Shown here: piece after piece, positions 1 through 7,557 of the stretch | Position numbering within the stretch: position 1 is the stretch's first letter | How the letters are laid out: every line of letters begins with the position of its first letter | Source of the DNA: JAJYQH01 sp036261615 | Lineage (GTDB): Bacteria; Actinomycetota; Actinomycetes; Propionibacteriales; Propionibacteriaceae | Assembly (NCBI GenBank): GCA_036261615.1 | Contig: DATAKK010000039.1 | Span: 22,343 to 86,342 of the forward strand | Length of the DNA stretch: 64,000 nt | Direction of reading: 5' to 3' | Notes under the pieces: model-generated | The model's input: the letters and a program-made list of their open reading frames with translations, nothing else | The model's database searches: none | Told to the model about the DNA's origin: nothing | Made by a program: the position numbers and the translations under genes

Positions 1-204
1 CGGGTAGCGGATGACGAAGTCGCCGACCCGCCCCTCCTTGAAGTAGTGCAGGTCGCTGCCGCAGATGCCGCCGTGGGTCATCTCCAGCTGCACCTGCCCC
101 TCGGCGGGCGACTGGATCTCGATCTCGTCCACGCCGGCCCCGCCGCCGACGTGGGCGACGAGCGCATGGATCTTCTGGGTTGTGGGGGCTGTCATGCCCG
201 TCAT
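1..204 (-). CDS. Zinc-dependent polyol/idonate-type dehydrogenase, N-terminal fragment
   Basis: The N-terminal 68 residues of a medium-chain zinc alcohol dehydrogenase run off the left edge of the window. The visible part contains GGICGSDLHYF, the GxCGSDLH signature in which the cysteine is a catalytic zinc ligand. The phrase YFKEGRVGDFVIRYP that follows resembles L-idonate 5-dehydrogenase and sorbitol dehydrogenase more than ethanol dehydrogenases. Two in-frame ATGs exist, at 204 and 195. An AAAGG lies directly before the first and nine bases before the second, so 195 may be the true start. It lies downstream of, and in the same direction as, an MFS transporter, which suggests uptake and oxidation of one sugar acid or polyol. 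The exact substrate cannot be told from this fragment. Confidence 0.8.
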   Translation of the reverse strand, partial: MTGMTAPTTQKIHALVAHVGGGAGVDEIEIQSPAEGQVQLEMTHGGICGSDLHYFKEGRVGDFVIRYP

Positions 205-246
205 CCTTTCACTGGGGTTCCGCTCCGGGCCGCCGACCCGGACGCA

Positions 247-283
247 GTGAGCGCCCCGTCCCGGGTCGGGACAGGGCGCTCAC
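247..283 (-). terminator. Hairpin between transporter and dehydrogenase
   Basis: GTGAGCGCCC and GTCCC pair with GGGAC and GGGCGCTCAC around a five-base loop, with one C/A mismatch, giving a 16-position stem. There is no U-tract. It lies after the MFS stop and before the dehydrogenase start, so it could end or attenuate transcription between the two genes. Confidence 0.5.
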
Positions 284-318
284 GTGGTTGTCAGTTGCTC
301 AGCGGAGCGAGGGCCGGA

Positions 319-1764
319 TCACACCGACTCCAGCGCGCCCTCGAGGTCGGATTCCTTCTCGACGTAGTTGAACATCTCGGGAAGGACGAACTTCGCGGAC
401 AGGAAGCCGATGAGCGACAGGATGCCGACCGCGGCGGTCGCGCCGGCCTTGCCCCAGTGGGCGCTCATGACCGGGAATACGAACGCGCCGAAGAACGACG
501 CACCCTTGACGAACATGTAGCCGAAGCCGGACGCCGTCGCCTTGAACCGGGCGGGGGCCGCCATCGAGGTGACCGTCATGCCGTTCGAGGCGTCCCAGTA
601 GTGACCCCACATGAGGATGCAGGCGCCGATGACCAGCAGGAACTGCCACAGTCCGTGACCGAGGCCGGCCTTGGTGAGGACGTCGATGCGCCACAGCGAC
701 AGCGCACCGATCATCAGGCCGAGGAAGGCCAGGCCGAAGCCCCACATGGAGACACCCTTGTGGCCGATCCGCTTGAGCATCTGCGGGGCGACCCAGCCGG
801 ACAGCGTGGCGAGCAGGAAGATCGCCGCGGTGACGATGTTCGTGCCGATCATGCTGGCGTTGGCGGCGACGCCGACACCGGCGACGACGAGGATGTAGGG
901 CAGGTAGAAGCCCCACGCGGTGAACTCGGCGCCCTGGGCGGCGTTGGAGATCCAGCCGAAGATCGTGGCGCGCTTCTTGATCGGGTCGCGCCAGATGACG
1001 CTGAGGAAGTCGCCGACCTTGACCTTCTCGATGTGCACGTCCTCGTTGGGGAGCATCGCGAGGTCGTCGTCGAACAGTTCCTTCGACACCCGCTTGGCCT
1101 CGATGAACTTGCCCCGCTGCAGCAGCGAGAGCGGCGTCTCCGGCAGCTTGAGCCGGCTGATCAGCAGGATCACGGCCGGGATGGCGCCGAGGGCCAGCGC
1201 GACCCGCCACAGGATGGCGTGGTTCATGCCGGTGGCGTACATGATCGTGACGACGATGATCGAGAACACCTCGCCGGCGCCGAACATGAACTGCCAACGG
1301 CTGCCCATCTCCTCACGGCGGCCCTTCGGCATCGACTCCATGATGTAGGCGTAGCCGTTGGAGATGTCGGAGCCCAGCGGGATGCCGATGAGGAACCGGA
1401 TGATGATGAGGTCGGTGATGTTCGTGGAGAAGCCCTGCGCGATGGCCAGGACGATGAACAGCACCATCGTGAGGATGAACACCTTCTTGCGGCCCCACCG
1501 GTCGGCGATCCAGCCGCCGATCAGCGCGCCGATGAGCGCCCCGCCCTGCACCGCGGCGGCCACCAGGCCCAGCGCGCCGCTGCTCGGGTGGTACTCGGCC
1601 TTGATGAAGACCAGGACGAACGCGATCGCGTAGAGGTCCCAGGCCTCGATGAGGATGGTGGAGATCATCATCCAGCCGCCTCGGCTGCTGGACACGGTCC
1701 CCGGCTTGTTCAGAAGTACTTCGGTCGCCTCGTCAGACATTCGTCTGATAGTGGCTTGGTCCAT
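319..1764 (-). CDS. MFS transporter, sugar/polyol porter type
   Basis: A 481-residue inner-membrane transporter with about 12 hydrophobic segments. The loop after segment 2 carries the MFS signature ADRWGRKK (around residue 86), and the central cytosolic loop contains RLKLPETPLSLL, similar to the PET/PES motifs of the sugar-porter and related acid-transporter subfamilies. The upstream GGAGG, 11 bases before the ATG at 1764, supports this start; the later ATG at codon 10 has no ribosome binding site. It precedes a polyol/idonate-type dehydrogenase on the same strand, so import of a sugar acid or polyol is the likely role. A CAACCGGTTG palindrome about 80 bases upstream could be an operator. 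The substrate is inferred from context only. Confidence 0.82.
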   Translation of the reverse strand: MDQATIRRMSDEATEVLLNKPGTVSSSRGGWMMISTILIEAWDLYAIAFVLVFIKAEYHPSSGALGLVAAAVQGGALIGALIGGWIADRWGRKKVFILTMVLFIVLAIAQGFSTNITDLIIIRFLIGIPLGSDISNGYAYIMESMPKGRREEMGSRWQFMFGAGEVFSIIVVTIMYATGMNHAILWRVALALGAIPAVILLISRLKLPETPLSLLQRGKFIEAKRVSKELFDDDLAMLPNEDVHIEKVKVGDFLSVIWRDPIKKRATIFGWISNAAQGAEFTAWGFYLPYILVVAGVGVAANASMIGTNIVTAAIFLLATLSGWVAPQMLKRIGHKGVSMWGFGLAFLGLMIGALSLWRIDVLTKAGLGHGLWQFLLVIGACILMWGHYWDASNGMTVTSMAAPARFKATASGFGYMFVKGASFFGAFVFPVMSAHWGKAGATAAVGILSLIGFLSAKFVLPEMFNYVEKESDLEGALESV

Positions 1765-1845
1765 GGCGGGTTACGCCTCCTCGTTGAAGCTCGTGTGGGG
1801 GTGAAAAAGAGCGGTCACACCTTTTCGGGTCGGCCGGTACAAGGC

Positions 1846-1855
1846 CAACCGGTTG
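1846..1855. promoter_or_regulatory. Possible LacI/GntR-type operator core
   Basis: CAACCGGTTG is a perfect 10-bp palindrome matching the AAnCGnTT core typical of LacI-family operators. It lies in the 295-bp divergent gap between the MFS transporter and alanine dehydrogenase, closer to the transporter. Idonate and gluconate genes are often controlled by LacI-family repressors, but no such regulator is visible here. The rest of this gap holds no recognisable gene. Confidence 0.25.
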
Positions 1856-2059
1856 CCAACCTTTGCCCTACCCCCCACGGAAGTCAACACGGAACGCCGT
1901 ACGGCGCGGCCGGTGTCTTCGCTTATGGCACCCCCAGCGCCGGACTTGCCCGCGGCTGCGTAACGTACAAGAGTCGCAGGCGCCCCTCCCGGAACGGCAA
2001 CGCAGCCGTCTCCGGGGCCGGGCACCACGAAGCCCCCGTCACATCCGCGAGGAGAACCC

Positions 2060-3172
2060 ATGCGCATCGGCGTCCCGACAGAGGTCAAGAACAACGAATT
2101 CCGGGTCGCGATCACCCCCGTGGGGGTGAGCGAGCTCGTGCGGGCGGGCCACGAGGTCTTCATCGAGGCCGGCGCCGGCCTCGGGTCGGCGATCAGCGAC
2201 GACGAGTTCGTCGCCCAGGGCGCCACCATCTGCCCGGACGCCGACACCACGTGGGGCACCGCCGAGCTCGTGCTCAAGGTGAAGGAGCCGGTGGCCGAGG
2301 AGTTCGGTCGGCTGCGCGACGATCTCGTGCTGTTCACCTACCTCCACCTGGCGGCCGACCCCGCCGGTGCGCACGCCCTGCTGGACGCCGGCACCACCGC
2401 GATCGCCTACGAGACCGTGCAGCTGCCCTCGGGACTGCTGCCCCTGCTCTACCCGATGAGCGAGGTCGCGGGGTGCCTGGCGCCGCAGGTCGGGGCGCAC
2501 GCCCTCATGAAGTCGTCCGGCGGCCGGGGCATGCTCATGGGCGGCGTCGGCGGCGTCGCCAACGCCAAGGTCGTCGTCCTCGGCGCGGGCACCGCGGGAC
2601 AGAACGCGGCCAACATCGCCCTGGGCCTGGGCGCCGACGTCACCATCCTCGACACCGATCTCGAGAAGCTGCGGATGAGCTTCTGGCGCTTCGACAACCG
2701 GGTCAAGCAGATCGCGTCGTCGGCCCTCGCCGTGCGCGAGCACGTGCTGGACGCCGATCTCGTGATCGGGACGGTGCTCGTCCCCGGGTCACGGACGCCG
2801 AAGCTGGTCACCAACGAGATGGTGGCGCAGATGAAGCCCGGCTCGGTGCTCGTCGACGTCGCCATCGACCAGGGCGGCTGCTTCGAGGACTCCCACCCGA
2901 CGACGCACGCCGACCCGACCTTCCAGGTACACGACTCGATCTTCTACTGCGTCGCCAACATGCCGGGAGCCGTTCCCAACACCTCGACCTGGGCGCTGGC
3001 GAACGCGACCCTCCCCTACGTGCTGCAGATCGCCGGCCTGGGGTGGCGCGAGGCACTGACCCGCAACCCCGCGCTCGCCCGGGGTCTCAACACCCACGCC
3101 GGGCAGGTGACCTACCGGGGCGTCGCCGAGGCCCTCGACCTCGGCTACACCCCGACCGACTCCGTCCTGTGA
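2060..3172 (+). CDS. ald: Alanine dehydrogenase
   Basis: A 370-residue NAD-dependent alanine dehydrogenase that interconverts L-alanine and pyruvate plus ammonia in the cytosol. The start MRIGVPTEVKNNEFRVA is characteristic. Lys75 (in LKVKEP) and His96 (in YLHLAAD) match the catalytic residues of the family, and the NAD-binding glycine loop GAGTAG lies at 175-180. The length equals that of the usual bacterial enzyme. GGAG seven bases before the ATG supports the start. It stands alone and ends at a perfect 14-bp hairpin shared with the convergent small gene downstream. It would serve alanine catabolism or nitrogen and redox balance; no regulator is visible beside it. Confidence 0.96.
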   Translation: MRIGVPTEVKNNEFRVAITPVGVSELVRAGHEVFIEAGAGLGSAISDDEFVAQGATICPDADTTWGTAELVLKVKEPVAEEFGRLRDDLVLFTYLHLAADPAGAHALLDAGTTAIAYETVQLPSGLLPLLYPMSEVAGCLAPQVGAHALMKSSGGRGMLMGGVGGVANAKVVVLGAGTAGQNAANIALGLGADVTILDTDLEKLRMSFWRFDNRVKQIASSALAVREHVLDADLVIGTVLVPGSRTPKLVTNEMVAQMKPGSVLVDVAIDQGGCFEDSHPTTHADPTFQVHDSIFYCVANMPGAVPNTSTWALANATLPYVLQIAGLGWREALTRNPALARGLNTHAGQVTYRGVAEALDLGYTPTDSVL

Positions 3173-3176
3173 ACGG

Positions 3177-3212
3177 CGCGGCCCCACCCGGCAGTCGTCG
3201 GGTGGGGCCGCG
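3177..3212. terminator. Bidirectional hairpin terminator
   Basis: A perfect 14-bp stem, CGCGGCCCCACCCG against CGGGTGGGGCCGCG, with an eight-base loop. It lies between the convergent ald gene and the small MT0933-like gene, so it can terminate both. There is no U-tract, which is common in actinobacteria. Confidence 0.8.
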
Positions 3213-3221
3213 GTCAGGGCG

Positions 3222-3401
3222 TCACTGCTGCTCGAAGCGCTTCTCCGCCTCGTCGCCCAGCGACTGGATCTCCGAGTCGTACTTGTCGCCGGTGCGCTCG
3301 TCGACGAACTTCTCCGCCGCGCCCATCTCCTTGTTGACCTGGTCGGGGTGCTCCCTGGCGAACTTCTCGCCCTCGTCCATGGCCTCTTCGAACAGTCCCA
3401 T
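3222..3401 (-). CDS. MT0933/Rv0909-like small antitoxin-family protein
   Basis: A 59-residue acidic protein starting MGLFEEAMDEGEKFAREHP and continuing through KEMGAAEKFVDERTGDKY. This pattern of short amphipathic repeats with VDE-TGDKY is typical of the MT0933-like antitoxin family (named after the Rv0909/Rv0910 pair of Mycobacterium tuberculosis). GGGAGG lies ten bases before the ATG. In the tuberculosis pair the partner toxin is an SRPBCC-fold protein encoded next to it. No such gene adjoins this one, so it may be an orphan, or the family may have roles other than as antitoxins. The protein has no membrane segment or signal peptide. Confidence 0.75.
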   Translation of the reverse strand: MGLFEEAMDEGEKFAREHPDQVNKEMGAAEKFVDERTGDKYDSEIQSLGDEAEKRFEQQ

Positions 3402-3516
3402 GCCTGACTCCCTCCCATCGAGGTGACGCGGCGGACGCCGCTGTCATCGGCCCAGCTTGCCCGCCCGGACCGGGCCGCGTCGAGCCCTCCGACGGGGGCT
3501 GTGGGACGATCGGGGC

Positions 3517-4332
3517 GTGACCGACCCCCGAGAGCTCGAACGCCTGGCCATCGACGCCGCGGCCCGCGCGGGCGACCACCTGCGCGACCACCGGCCCCGA
3601 CGGGTCGAGGTGGTGGCCACCAAGTCGAGTGACGTCGACATCGTCACCGCGATGGACCGCGCGGCCGAGGAGATGATCGTCGAGTACCTGCTGGCCGCCC
3701 GCCCGGACGACGGCGTCTTCGGCGAGGAGGGGAACTCCCGCGCCACCCGGTCGGGCGTCACCTGGGTGATCGACCCCATCGACGGCACGGTCAACTACCT
3801 CTACGCCCTTGACGACTACGGGGTCAGCATCGCCGCGGTCGAGGGCGACCCCGACCCGCGCACGTGGACGCCGCTCGCCGGCTGCGTGCACAACCCACCC
3901 CGCCGGCTCTCGTACCACGCGGCGGTCGGGCACGGGGCGTTCGCCGACGACCGTCCGCTCCGCGGTGCGACCAGCACCGGCCTCGCCGGCGCGCTCGTCG
4001 CCACCGGGTTCGGCTACCGGGCCGAGCGGCGGAAGCGGCAGGCGGAGATCGTCACCGCGCTGCTCGGGGAGGTGCGCGACATCCGGCGGCTGGGGGCGGC
4101 GTCCCTCGACCTGTGCCTCGTCGGCGACGGCCGCCTCGACGCGTACTACGAGCGTGGGTTGAGCCCGTGGGACCACGCCGCCGGCGCCCTCATCGCGCGC
4201 GAGGCCGGAGCCCTCGTGACCGGGGCCGACGGGGGTCCGGCCGACGCCGAGATGACCGTCGCCGCCGGCGTCCCGCTGCACGGCGAGCTGCTCGCCCGGC
4301 TGGCCGAACTGGACGCGTTCTCGGGGTACTGA
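3517..4332 (+). CDS. Inositol monophosphatase family protein
   Basis: A 271-residue Mg-dependent sugar-phosphatase of the inositol monophosphatase superfamily. The metal-binding signatures are all present: GEEG around residue 70, DPIDGTVNY at 86-94 and WDHAAG at 218-223. In mycothiol-making actinobacteria such enzymes release inositol from inositol-1-phosphate for mycothiol and phosphatidylinositol; close relatives act on histidinol phosphate or fructose bisphosphate, so the exact substrate is uncertain. The GTG at 3517 is used because the protein aligns with the family from there and a GACGAT box lies six bases upstream, suggesting a leaderless mRNA. A BadF-family kinase follows 44 bases later on the same strand. 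Confidence 0.88.
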   Translation: MTDPRELERLAIDAAARAGDHLRDHRPRRVEVVATKSSDVDIVTAMDRAAEEMIVEYLLAARPDDGVFGEEGNSRATRSGVTWVIDPIDGTVNYLYALDDYGVSIAAVEGDPDPRTWTPLAGCVHNPPRRLSYHAAVGHGAFADDRPLRGATSTGLAGALVATGFGYRAERRKRQAEIVTALLGEVRDIRRLGAASLDLCLVGDGRLDAYYERGLSPWDHAAGALIAREAGALVTGADGGPADAEMTVAAGVPLHGELLARLAELDAFSGY

Positions 4333-4376
4333 GCGCCCGCTTGACCGCGGCGCGGCCACACGCTGAGCTAACCCCC

Positions 4377-5297
4377 ATGACCGACGCGATCCTGGCCCTC
4401 GACTGCGGCCAGTCCGGCACCCGCGGGCGCCTCACCACCGGCACGGGCGAGGCCCTGGCTCCCGACGTCGACCTGCCCGCGGTGCGCACCGACCTGCCGG
4501 TCATCGAACAGCTCGCCGGGTTCGCCGCCACCGTCATCGCCGCCGGCCACGAGGTCGCCACGGTCGCGCTCGGCGTCACCGGCCTCACCGAGGACGACCG
4601 TCCCGAGACCCTGCTGGGCCTGCTCGCCCCACACGGTGTGACACGCGTCGCGCTCGCCCACGACTCGATCACCAGCTACCTCGCCGCGCTCGGCGCGGAC
4701 CCGGGAGTCGTCGTCGCCAGCGGCACCGGCGTCGTGACCCTCGCCGTCGGAGCCGAGCGGATCGCCCGCGTCGACGGCTGGGGCTACATCATGGGCGACG
4801 CCGGGTCGGGCTGGTGGATCGGGCGCGAGGGCCTGGTGTCGGGCATGCGCGCCTTCGACGGACGTGGCGGCAGCGAGGGGATGCTCGCGGCGATCCGGCG
4901 CGACTTCGGCGCCCCCGCCGGCGCGTACATGCTGCTGCAGGCCGATCCGGGGCGGGTGCAGCGAGTCGCCAGCTACGCGCGGCTCGTCCTCGACCTCGCG
5001 GCCGAGGGGGACGCCGCCTGCCGCGACATCGTCGTCCGCGCCGCTGGGGAACTCGCCGACTCGGCCGCCACCGGGCTGCGCCTCGTGGGTGAGACCGATG
5101 GACCCCGGGCGGCGGGCCTCGGGGGCATCTTCCGCTCGCCGCTCATGGCCGAGTCGTTCGCGGCCCAGTTGGCGGCGATGGTGCCCGGCGCCCGGGTGGT
5201 GCCGCCCCGCGGAGCGGGGCTGGACGGCGCGGCGCTGCTCGCGCGGCTGCCCGGCGACCACCCGTTGCGGGCGGCGTTCGGCGAGGCGGAGGCCTGA
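4377..5297 (+). CDS. BadF/BadG/BcrA/BcrD-family ATPase, N-acetylglucosamine kinase-like
   Basis: A 306-residue ASKHA-fold kinase. LALDCGQSGTRGRL near the N-terminus is the phosphate-1 loop, VVASGTGVVTLAV near residue 118 is the adenosine-side glycine loop, and GDAGSGWWIGREGL around 140 is the signature found in the N-acetylglucosamine/muramic acid kinase branch (NagK, MurK). It probably phosphorylates an amino sugar recovered from cell-wall turnover. Benzoyl-CoA reductase activators share the fold but carry an iron-sulfur cysteine motif that is absent here. The ATG at 4377 follows the phosphatase stop by 44 bases, so the two may be co-transcribed. It converges with purQ, with only three bases between the stops. 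Confidence 0.82.
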   Translation: MTDAILALDCGQSGTRGRLTTGTGEALAPDVDLPAVRTDLPVIEQLAGFAATVIAAGHEVATVALGVTGLTEDDRPETLLGLLAPHGVTRVALAHDSITSYLAALGADPGVVVASGTGVVTLAVGAERIARVDGWGYIMGDAGSGWWIGREGLVSGMRAFDGRGGSEGMLAAIRRDFGAPAGAYMLLQADPGRVQRVASYARLVLDLAAEGDAACRDIVVRAAGELADSAATGLRLVGETDGPRAAGLGGIFRSPLMAESFAAQLAAMVPGARVVPPRGAGLDGAALLARLPGDHPLRAAFGEAEA

Positions 5298-5300
5298 GCC

Positions 5301-5981
5301 TCAGCTGCGCCCGGCGAGGAAGCTGAGCACCGAGGAGAAGAACCGCCGCCCGTCGAGGCTCGGCGAGGTGAGCGGCTCGACGCAGTGCTCGGGGTGCGGC
5401 ATGAGGCCGACGACGTTGCCCCGCTCGTTGGTGATGCCCGCGATGTCGTGGTTCGACCCGTTGGGATTGCCGTGGGCGTAGCGGAACACAACCTGGTTGT
5501 TGTCCTCGAGCCGCTTGAGGGTCTCGGGGTCGGCCTGGTAGTTGCCCTCGCCGTTCTTCAGCACGATCGTGATCTCTTCGCCCTTGGCGAAGTCGCACGT
5601 CCACACCGTGTCGTTGGTCTCGACCCGCAGCGGCTGGTCGACGCAGACGAAGTGGCGCTGCTCGTTGCGGATCATCGCCCCCGGCAGCAGGTGCGACTCG
5701 CACAGCACCTGGAAGCCGTTGCAGATGCCCAGCACCGGCATGCCCTTGTCGGCGGCGGCGATCACCTCGTTCATCACCGGGGAGAACCGGGCGATCGCCC
5801 CGCAGCGCAGGTAGTCGCCGTAGGAGAAGCCGCCCGGCAGGATGATGGCGTCGATCCCGTCGAGGGAGTCGGACGCGTGCCACAGCTCGACCGGCTCGGC
5901 GCCGGCCAGACGCACGGCGCGGACCGCGTCGTGGTCGTCGAGGCTGCCCGGGAAGGTGACCACGCCGATGCGTGCGCTCAC
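5301..5981 (-). CDS. purQ: Phosphoribosylformylglycinamidine synthase, glutaminase subunit PurQ
   Basis: A 226-residue class-I glutamine amidotransferase that supplies ammonia to the PurL synthetase in the fourth step of purine synthesis. The nucleophile Cys87 lies in GICNGFQVLCE, the oxyanion region is LPGGFSYGDYLRCGA at about 48-62, and the catalytic His-Glu pair lies in MPHPEH near the C-terminus. It starts with GTG at 5981, overlapping the purS stop by four bases (GTGA), which indicates translational coupling. The order purC-purS-purQ, read right to left, is a three-gene operon. PurL itself is not in the window. The separate PurQ and PurS proteins indicate the small-PurL type of complex. 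Confidence 0.96.
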   Translation of the reverse strand: MSARIGVVTFPGSLDDHDAVRAVRLAGAEPVELWHASDSLDGIDAIILPGGFSYGDYLRCGAIARFSPVMNEVIAAADKGMPVLGICNGFQVLCESHLLPGAMIRNEQRHFVCVDQPLRVETNDTVWTCDFAKGEEITIVLKNGEGNYQADPETLKRLEDNNQVVFRYAHGNPNGSNHDIAGITNERGNVVGLMPHPEHCVEPLTSPSLDGRRFFSSVLSFLAGRS

Positions 5982-6286
5982 AGCTGGTAGTCCTCCGCGA
6001 CGGCGGGCGTCTCGGACGCCGTGTCGTCCCCGGCGCCCACCGGCGCCTGGTCGACCTGCACGTCGAAGGCCTCGATCACGGTGTTGGCGAGCAGCGTCTC
6101 GGCGGCGCGGCGGATGTCGGCGAGCCGGTCGGCGGTGAGTTCGCCGTCGACCTCGATCTCGAAGCGCTTGCCCTGGCGCACGCTCAGGCCGTCGTAGCCG
6201 AGGCGCTTGAGGGCGCCGGTGACGGCCTTGCCCTGCGGGTCAAGGATCTCGGGTTTGGGCATCACAGCGACAACGACGCGGGCCAT
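5978..6286 (-). CDS. purS: Phosphoribosylformylglycinamidine synthase subunit PurS
   Basis: A 102-residue PurS, the small subunit that bridges PurQ and PurL. The start MARVVVAVMPKPEILDPQG is typical: PurS opens with a short beta strand and the PKPEILDPQG phrase. The ATG at 6286 is preferred over an upstream in-frame start because family homology begins here. Its C-terminal tail of about 20 residues, acidic and threonine/serine-rich, is longer than in the usual 80-90-residue family members and looks disordered. It lies ten bases after purC and overlaps purQ by four bases. Confidence 0.93.
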   Translation of the reverse strand: MARVVVAVMPKPEILDPQGKAVTGALKRLGYDGLSVRQGKRFEIEVDGELTADRLADIRRAAETLLANTVIEAFDVQVDQAPVGAGDDTASETPAVAEDYQL

Positions 6287-6296
6287 GGCGTGGATC

Positions 6297-7208
6297 CTAT
6301 CCGAGGTCGGCGGGGAGGTCGGCATCGAGCCGCAGCGCCCGACCGGTGAGGCGCTCGTACGCCTCGAGGTAGCGGGCGCGGGTGGCGGCCACGATGTCGG
6401 CGGGCAGCGCGGGCGGGGCCTGGTCGCCCCGGCGGTCCCACCCGGACTCCCTCACCAGCCAGTCGCGGAGGAACTGCTTGTCGAAGGAGTCCTGACGAAC
6501 GCCGGGCTGCCAGGTGGCGGCGTCCCAGAAGCGCGAGGAGTCGGGGGTGAGCACCTCGTCGGCGACGACCATCGTGCCGTCGGGTCGCAGCCCGAACTCG
6601 AACTTCGTGTCGGCGAGGATGATGCCCCGCCCCTCCGCGATCGCCGCCGCCCGGGTATAGAGGGCCAGGGTGAGGTCCCTCAGCCGCTCCCCCACGTCGC
6701 GGCCGACGGTGCCGACCATCGTCTCGAAGTCGACGTTCTCGTCGTGTTCGCCCATCGGCGCCTTGGTGGCGGGGGTGAAGATCGGCTCGGGCAGCCGCGA
6801 GCCGTCGACCAGCCCCGGGGGCAGCGGGACGCCGCACACGCTCCCGTCGGCCTGGTACTCGGCCCACCCCGAGCCGGTGAGGTAGCCGCGGGCGACGCAC
6901 TCGACCGGGATCATCTCCAGCGGCTCGCAGACCAGGGCCCGGCCGCGGACGGCGTCCGGCACGTCACGGGAGACGACGTGGTTGGCGACGATGTCGGCGA
7001 CCTGGTCGAACCACCACAGCGACAGCTGGGTGAGCACGACCCCCTTGTCGGGAATGGTCGGCGTGAGCACGAAGTCGTAGGCGGAGACGTTGTCGGTCGC
7101 CACCATGAGGAGGTTGTCGTCGGGCAGCCGGTAGAGCTCGCGGACCTTGCCCGCATGCACGAGAGGCAGTCCCAGGGAGGTGTACTGGGCGGAGTCTTGG
7201 GGCACCAT
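6297..7208 (-). CDS. purC: Phosphoribosylaminoimidazole-succinocarboxamide synthase
   Basis: A 303-residue SAICAR synthetase that ligates aspartate to CAIR with ATP in purine synthesis. The conserved segments appear in order: HAGKVRELY (nucleotide loop), DNVSAYDFVL, ARGYLTGSGW and the C-terminal PDSSRFW. It is the long, yeast-like and actinobacterial form. The ATG at 7208 is annotated. A TACGCT box lies only three bases before it but six bases before the next codon, GTG at 7205, so a leaderless transcript starting at 7205 is also plausible. It is the first gene of purC-purS-purQ. Confidence 0.95.
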   Translation of the reverse strand: MVPQDSAQYTSLGLPLVHAGKVRELYRLPDDNLLMVATDNVSAYDFVLTPTIPDKGVVLTQLSLWWFDQVADIVANHVVSRDVPDAVRGRALVCEPLEMIPVECVARGYLTGSGWAEYQADGSVCGVPLPPGLVDGSRLPEPIFTPATKAPMGEHDENVDFETMVGTVGRDVGERLRDLTLALYTRAAAIAEGRGIILADTKFEFGLRPDGTMVVADEVLTPDSSRFWDAATWQPGVRQDSFDKQFLRDWLVRESGWDRRGDQAPPALPADIVAATRARYLEAYERLTGRALRLDADLPADLG

Positions 7209-7375
7209 GACAGCGTAGGGCCGCCGGGCGGGCGGCCGGTGCGAGCACGCCCGCACTGGGCACCCCCGAGGGGGTGTGATCGGGCGTGGTCCCTTCCCGT
7301 GGTCCCGGGTCACCGGTAGCGTCCTGTAAATCCGCACCGGAATCCGCCGGCGCGGGTGATGCGGAAAGGTGACCC

Positions 7376-7522
7376 ATGATCGCGCTCGGAATCATCCTGC
7401 TGATCGTCGGACTATTGGTCGCGTCGTTGAAGGTCCTCATCACGATCGGCCTCGTGCTCATCGTGATCGGACTCATCCTCAACTTCGTGCCGATCGGCGG
7501 CAGCCGCCGTCGTGTGTGGTAG
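7376..7522 (+). CDS. Small membrane protein, DUF6131-like
   Basis: A 48-residue hydrophobic protein. Two membrane segments (GIILLIVGLLVA and LITIGLVLIVIGLILNFV) are joined by a single lysine-containing turn, and a basic tail GGSRRRVW follows. Short two-helix proteins with a glycine/arginine tail of this type are widespread in actinobacteria and match my recollection of DUF6131; the function is unknown. GAAAGG eight bases before the ATG supports translation. It is transcribed divergently from purC and lies 35 bases from the stop of the convergent adenosine deaminase gene. Confidence 0.7.
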   Translation: MIALGIILLIVGLLVASLKVLITIGLVLIVIGLILNFVPIGGSRRRVW

Positions 7523-7557
7523 CAAGCACCTGACCACATGACCGTCCGGGGTCGACG

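Noticed and set aside
46..3426. A very long open frame on the plus strand across the transporter and ald genes
   Set aside because: In DNA of about 72% GC, antisense and out-of-frame readings stay open. The translated sequence is Asp/Arg/Gly-rich with no fold, and it opposes well-supported genes.
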